Shown here piece by piece: positions 61,598 to 64,000 of a stretch of DNA of 64,000 nt. The translations under genes were made by a program, and so were the position numbers. This stretch comes from Prochlorococcus sp. AG-347-M15 (GTDB taxonomy: Bacteria; Cyanobacteriota; Cyanobacteriia; PCC-6307; Cyanobiaceae), in contig QCCS01000002.1 of the NCBI GenBank assembly GCA_003281185.1, positions 62,001 through 126,000 on the forward strand. The letters run 5' to 3'. How positions within the stretch are numbered: position 1 is the stretch's first letter; the number at the start of each line of letters is the position of its first letter. The notes beneath the pieces were generated by a model that saw nothing but the letters and a program-made list of their open reading frames with translations, was not told the origin of the DNA and searched no databases.

Positions 61598-61783
61598 ATG
61601 AATAACATCAAGATTGAGGAGTTGATGAAAGTAAGGTTCGATGGTATTGCTAATAGAATTGGGCAATTAAGCAAAAGGGAAAGTGAGTCTTTATTGCTTG
61701 AGCACCTTGAGTGGTTGGAGGGAGGATGGGAGACTGAAGAAATCTTATTTTTAAAAAAGCCCTACAGAAAATGGTGGTTCTAA
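61598..61783 (+). CDS. Hypothetical 61-aa protein
   Basis: Small protein with MKVRFDGIANRIGQLSKRESESLLLEHLEWLEG, in parts, and a Trp-rich C-terminus (KWWF). Convergent with thiD. No family recognised; the strong helical heptad-like pattern around SLLLEHLEWL supports a real product. Confidence 0.6.
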   Translation: MNNIKIEELMKVRFDGIANRIGQLSKRESESLLLEHLEWLEGGWETEEILFLKKPYRKWWF

Positions 61784-61801
61784 CTCTACTTCTATAAATT
61801 A

Positions 61802-62581
61802 TTAATGATGGCCTAAAGGACCAGGGCCAGATCCTATTTTGTAAGAATTTTCTAAAGATTGCTCAACAAATAATTTCGCTTTTTGAATGGAATCAAATAG
61901 CTCAAAACCTAAAGCTGTGTAACCACAAATAGCAGCACTCAAAGTACAACCACTACCGTGGGTATTTTTTGTATTTATAAAATTATTAAAGAGCCACTCT
62001 TTTCTACCATTTAAATCAAGAAAAAAATCCTTCCCTTTCATATCTTTTAAACCGCCACCTTTTATAAGGACCGCTTTAGCTCCAAGATTAATAATATTTC
62101 TTGCGGAATTTTCGATATCTTCTTTACTCTTTATTTCTAAACCAGAAAGTAGATTTGCTTCATAAATATTTGGAGTTACCAAATCAGCTATTGGTAATAA
62201 TAGTTTTTTATAAGCATTAATCGCAGCATCTTCTAGTAATTTAGAACCACTTCTTGTAACCATTACTGGGTCAATAATTTTGATAATTTTATAAGTATTT
62301 AATTTTAATGCAGTATCTTTAATTATCCTTTCATTGAGTAACATTCCAGTTTTTAAAGCATCAATACCAAAATCAGCAAATAAAGTGTCAAACTGACTTA
62401 ATAATGTATTCTTCTCTACTGCTTGAACACATGAAACCTCAATACTATTTTGTGCTGTAATACATGTAATAACAGAACATCCATGTACTTTAAGGGCCAT
62501 GAAAGTTCTCAAGTCAGCCTGTATGCCTGCTCCACCCCCGGAGTCACTACCGCCTATTGAAAGTGCAATTTTAGAATACAT
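61802..62581 (-). CDS. thiD: Hydroxymethylpyrimidine/phosphomethylpyrimidine kinase
   Basis: Phosphorylates HMP and HMP-P in thiamine synthesis. The 259-residue ribokinase-fold protein has [18 protein letters not shown] at the start, DPVMVTRSG in the middle and the anion-hole motif [13 protein letters not shown] near the end. It lies downstream of tenA on the same strand, forming a thiamine pair. Confidence 0.95.
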   Translation of the reverse strand: MYSKIALSIGGSDSGGGAGIQADLRTFMALKVHGCSVITCITAQNSIEVSCVQAVEKNTLLSQFDTLFADFGIDALKTGMLLNERIIKDTALKLNTYKIIKIIDPVMVTRSGSKLLEDAAINAYKKLLLPIADLVTPNIYEANLLSGLEIKSKEDIENSARNIINLGAKAVLIKGGGLKDMKGKDFFLDLNGRKEWLFNNFINTKNTHGSGCTLSAAICGYTALGFELFDSIQKAKLFVEQSLENSYKIGSGPGPLGHH

Positions 62582-62630
62582 AATTTATTAAAGCGTTTTT
62601 GAAAGTACTATAAATAAATTTTAATTTAAA

Positions 62631-63254
62631 TCAGAAATCTGAATATGCATTAAAAAAGTCTAACTCCAATTCCATAGCTCTCCTGTATAAATATTTGGCC
62701 TGATTAATATCATATTTTTCTTTATTAGTCTCAATAAGATTTTCAAGTGAAGCTGCTAGCTTTTCAAAGCTCTCATCAGAATAAGTAATTATCCATTCTT
62801 TATATTTAATGTCAAAATCCTCCTTATACAAACTTTTTCCTATCCAAGAATAAAGTCGCATACATGGAGTCATTGCAAACATTATTTCAACGGAGCTAAG
62901 TCTTTTGGAAGTATCATCAAGAAAGTCTGTATAATTTTTTGTGGTTTTTTTTATATGGTTATTAGACAAATCAATATCCCATTCTTTTGAATACGTTTCA
63001 TGAAGTATTAACTCCTCTGAAACACCCATTAACAGTTCACTTAACTTCCTTATTGAGTACTTATCTTTTGATTTGGAAACAGCAAGACCATAAGCCTTAG
63101 CAAAAGTCTCTAAAAAAAAATAATCTTGAGCTAAATATTCCTGAAATATATTTTTAGGGAGACTTCCATTCTTTAAACCTTGAACAAATTTTGTATTTAA
63201 ACTTAGTAAAGCAATCTCATAATTATCCTCCCAAAGTTTTTTTGTTATTTTCAT
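62631..63254 (-). CDS. tenA: TenA-family thiaminase II/aminopyrimidine aminohydrolase
   Basis: A 207-residue all-helical enzyme that salvages thiamine breakdown products to HMP. It has EYLAQDYFFLETFAKAYG, the catalytic cysteine in MTPCMRLYSWIG, and the conserved C-terminal segment SDESFEKLA. It is followed by thiD after 49 bases, so salvaged HMP can be phosphorylated at once. Confidence 0.92.
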   Translation of the reverse strand: MKITKKLWEDNYEIALLSLNTKFVQGLKNGSLPKNIFQEYLAQDYFFLETFAKAYGLAVSKSKDKYSIRKLSELLMGVSEELILHETYSKEWDIDLSNNHIKKTTKNYTDFLDDTSKRLSSVEIMFAMTPCMRLYSWIGKSLYKEDFDIKYKEWIITYSDESFEKLAASLENLIETNKEKYDINQAKYLYRRAMELELDFFNAYSDF

Positions 63255-63340
63255 TTTTTTGATTTTTAGTTATTCTAAAATTTTTTATATTTTTTACCTA
63301 CAAACTTAATATTAGTTTTCTAAGATTAAAACAAAAAATT

Positions 63341-64000
63341 ATGAAAGAAATAAATATCTTATGGTTTAAGAAAGATTTGAGAATTTTTGATAACGAAGCT
63401 CTCTGTGAGGCTATAAAAGATAATGATATTTTACCTATTTATATTATTGAGTTAGATATTTGGAGCCAAAATACTCACTCAGATAGACAATGGCAATTTT
63501 GCAAAGAAAGTTTAATAGATTTAAGAAATTCACTTTCTGAGATTGGACAACCATTAATTATTAGGACTGGAATTGTTATTAATATTTTTGATGAAATTAG
63601 TACAAAATTTAAAATCAAAGGTATATATAGCCATCAAGAAACCGGGGATTGGCTTACTTATAAAAGAGATCAAAAAGTCAGAGAATGGGCTTTAAGCAAA
63701 AATATTATTTGGAAGGAATTTCTACAATTTTCAGTTTTTAGAGGAAATTTAGATAGGAATAATTGGTCTAAAAAGTGGCAAGAAAATTCCGAAAAAAACT
63801 TACTTAAAGCTCCATTAAGAATTAATTCTATTAACTTTAATATTGGAGAAATACCCTCAGACGAAATTTTTACCTTTAAAAAAGAAACTTGTCCAGGAAG
63901 AATGCAAGGTGGAAGAAAGAGAGGTTTAGAGAGAATGAAATACTTCTTTAGTAATAAATTAGATTCTTATTCAAAAGATATATCTAGCCCAGAAAAATCA
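63341..64000 (+). CDS. Cryptochrome/photolyase family protein, 5' part
   Basis: The open frame runs from ATG 63341 through the window end (220 codons seen). It begins NILWFKKDLRIFDNEAL, the photolyase antenna-domain signature, and continues with YSHQETGDWLTYKRD and PGRMQGGRKRGLERM leading into the FAD-binding domain, which is cut off. The type (CPD photolyase or DASH-like cryptochrome) cannot be fixed without the rest. It is divergent from tenA. Confidence 0.9.
   Translation, partial: MKEINILWFKKDLRIFDNEALCEAIKDNDILPIYIIELDIWSQNTHSDRQWQFCKESLIDLRNSLSEIGQPLIIRTGIVINIFDEISTKFKIKGIYSHQETGDWLTYKRDQKVREWALSKNIIWKEFLQFSVFRGNLDRNNWSKKWQENSEKNLLKAPLRINSINFNIGEIPSDEIFTFKKETCPGRMQGGRKRGLERMKYFFSNKLDSYSKDISSPEKS

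Noticed and set aside
47440-61600. CRISPR array, transposase or integrase genes
   Set aside because: I looked for spaced direct repeats and for recombinase motifs in the track proteins and found none. The 12-bp repeats at 58125 are contiguous and too few for a CRISPR.

Overview
The window looks like a chromosome segment of a low-GC, high-light-type Prochlorococcus, or a very close relative. Base composition is strongly A+T-rich throughout. Gene content is that of a marine picocyanobacterium: chlG, ndhB, pipX, sepF, malate:quinone oxidoreductase, a cobI-type methyltransferase, a miaE-type hydroxylase, an iron-sulfur-type photolyase relative and many very short conserved ORFs. The species call is inference from gene content; no rRNA gene is present. 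|| Bases 1-47000 are mostly core genome with tight, mixed-strand operons. They run from topA, ndhB, birA, menG, hisF, chlG, a class A penicillin-binding protein and rsmB, through a photolyase-related group (photolyase-like protein, DUF2256, TIGR03643 and DCC-family proteins), to trmH, lepA, mqo, nfu, an arsM-like methyltransferase, murE, rpsD, two cystathionine-synthase-like enzymes with cysK, queA, pdhC, an acyl-CoA synthetase, lipB, hpf, a deoC-like gene, recO, and the der-ecfT-pipX-yggS-sepF-proC cluster. Near 21.2 kb a small DUF4278 (PirA-like) gene has a stacked nitrogen-sensing leader. A sigma-70-type promoter comes first, then an NtcA-type box at the predicted transcription start, then a glutamine (downstream-peptide type) riboswitch whose pseudoknot covers possible start codons. 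|| At 47.3 kb a tRNA-Tyr/tRNA-Thr pair marks the left edge of an island. A degenerate copy of the 3' part of tRNA-Thr, in the same orientation, lies at 58.5 kb, so about 11.1 kb is bracketed like an element integrated at a tRNA 3' end. No integrase is visible. The left half of the island is a zinc-homeostasis module: a ZnuA-type binding protein with a tandem 140-residue insert, a 5'-truncated znuC, a Fur/Zur-type regulator, two degenerate metallophosphoesterase-like proteins and a COG0523-like P-loop protein. Two related palindromes resembling Zur boxes sit upstream of znuA and of the COG0523 operon. The right half is a patchwork of tiny proteins, gene fragments, decayed paralogues, two genes whose start codon directly follows a terminator-like hairpin, and a three-copy 12-bp repeat resembling DnaA boxes. 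A cupredoxin fragment and a GT61 glycosyltransferase meet at the tRNA remnant. || From about 59.7 to 61.8 kb the sequence stays accessory-like (short unknown genes and a DUF985 cupin). Core genes return with thiD, tenA and the 5' part of a cryptochrome/photolyase gene cut by the window end.
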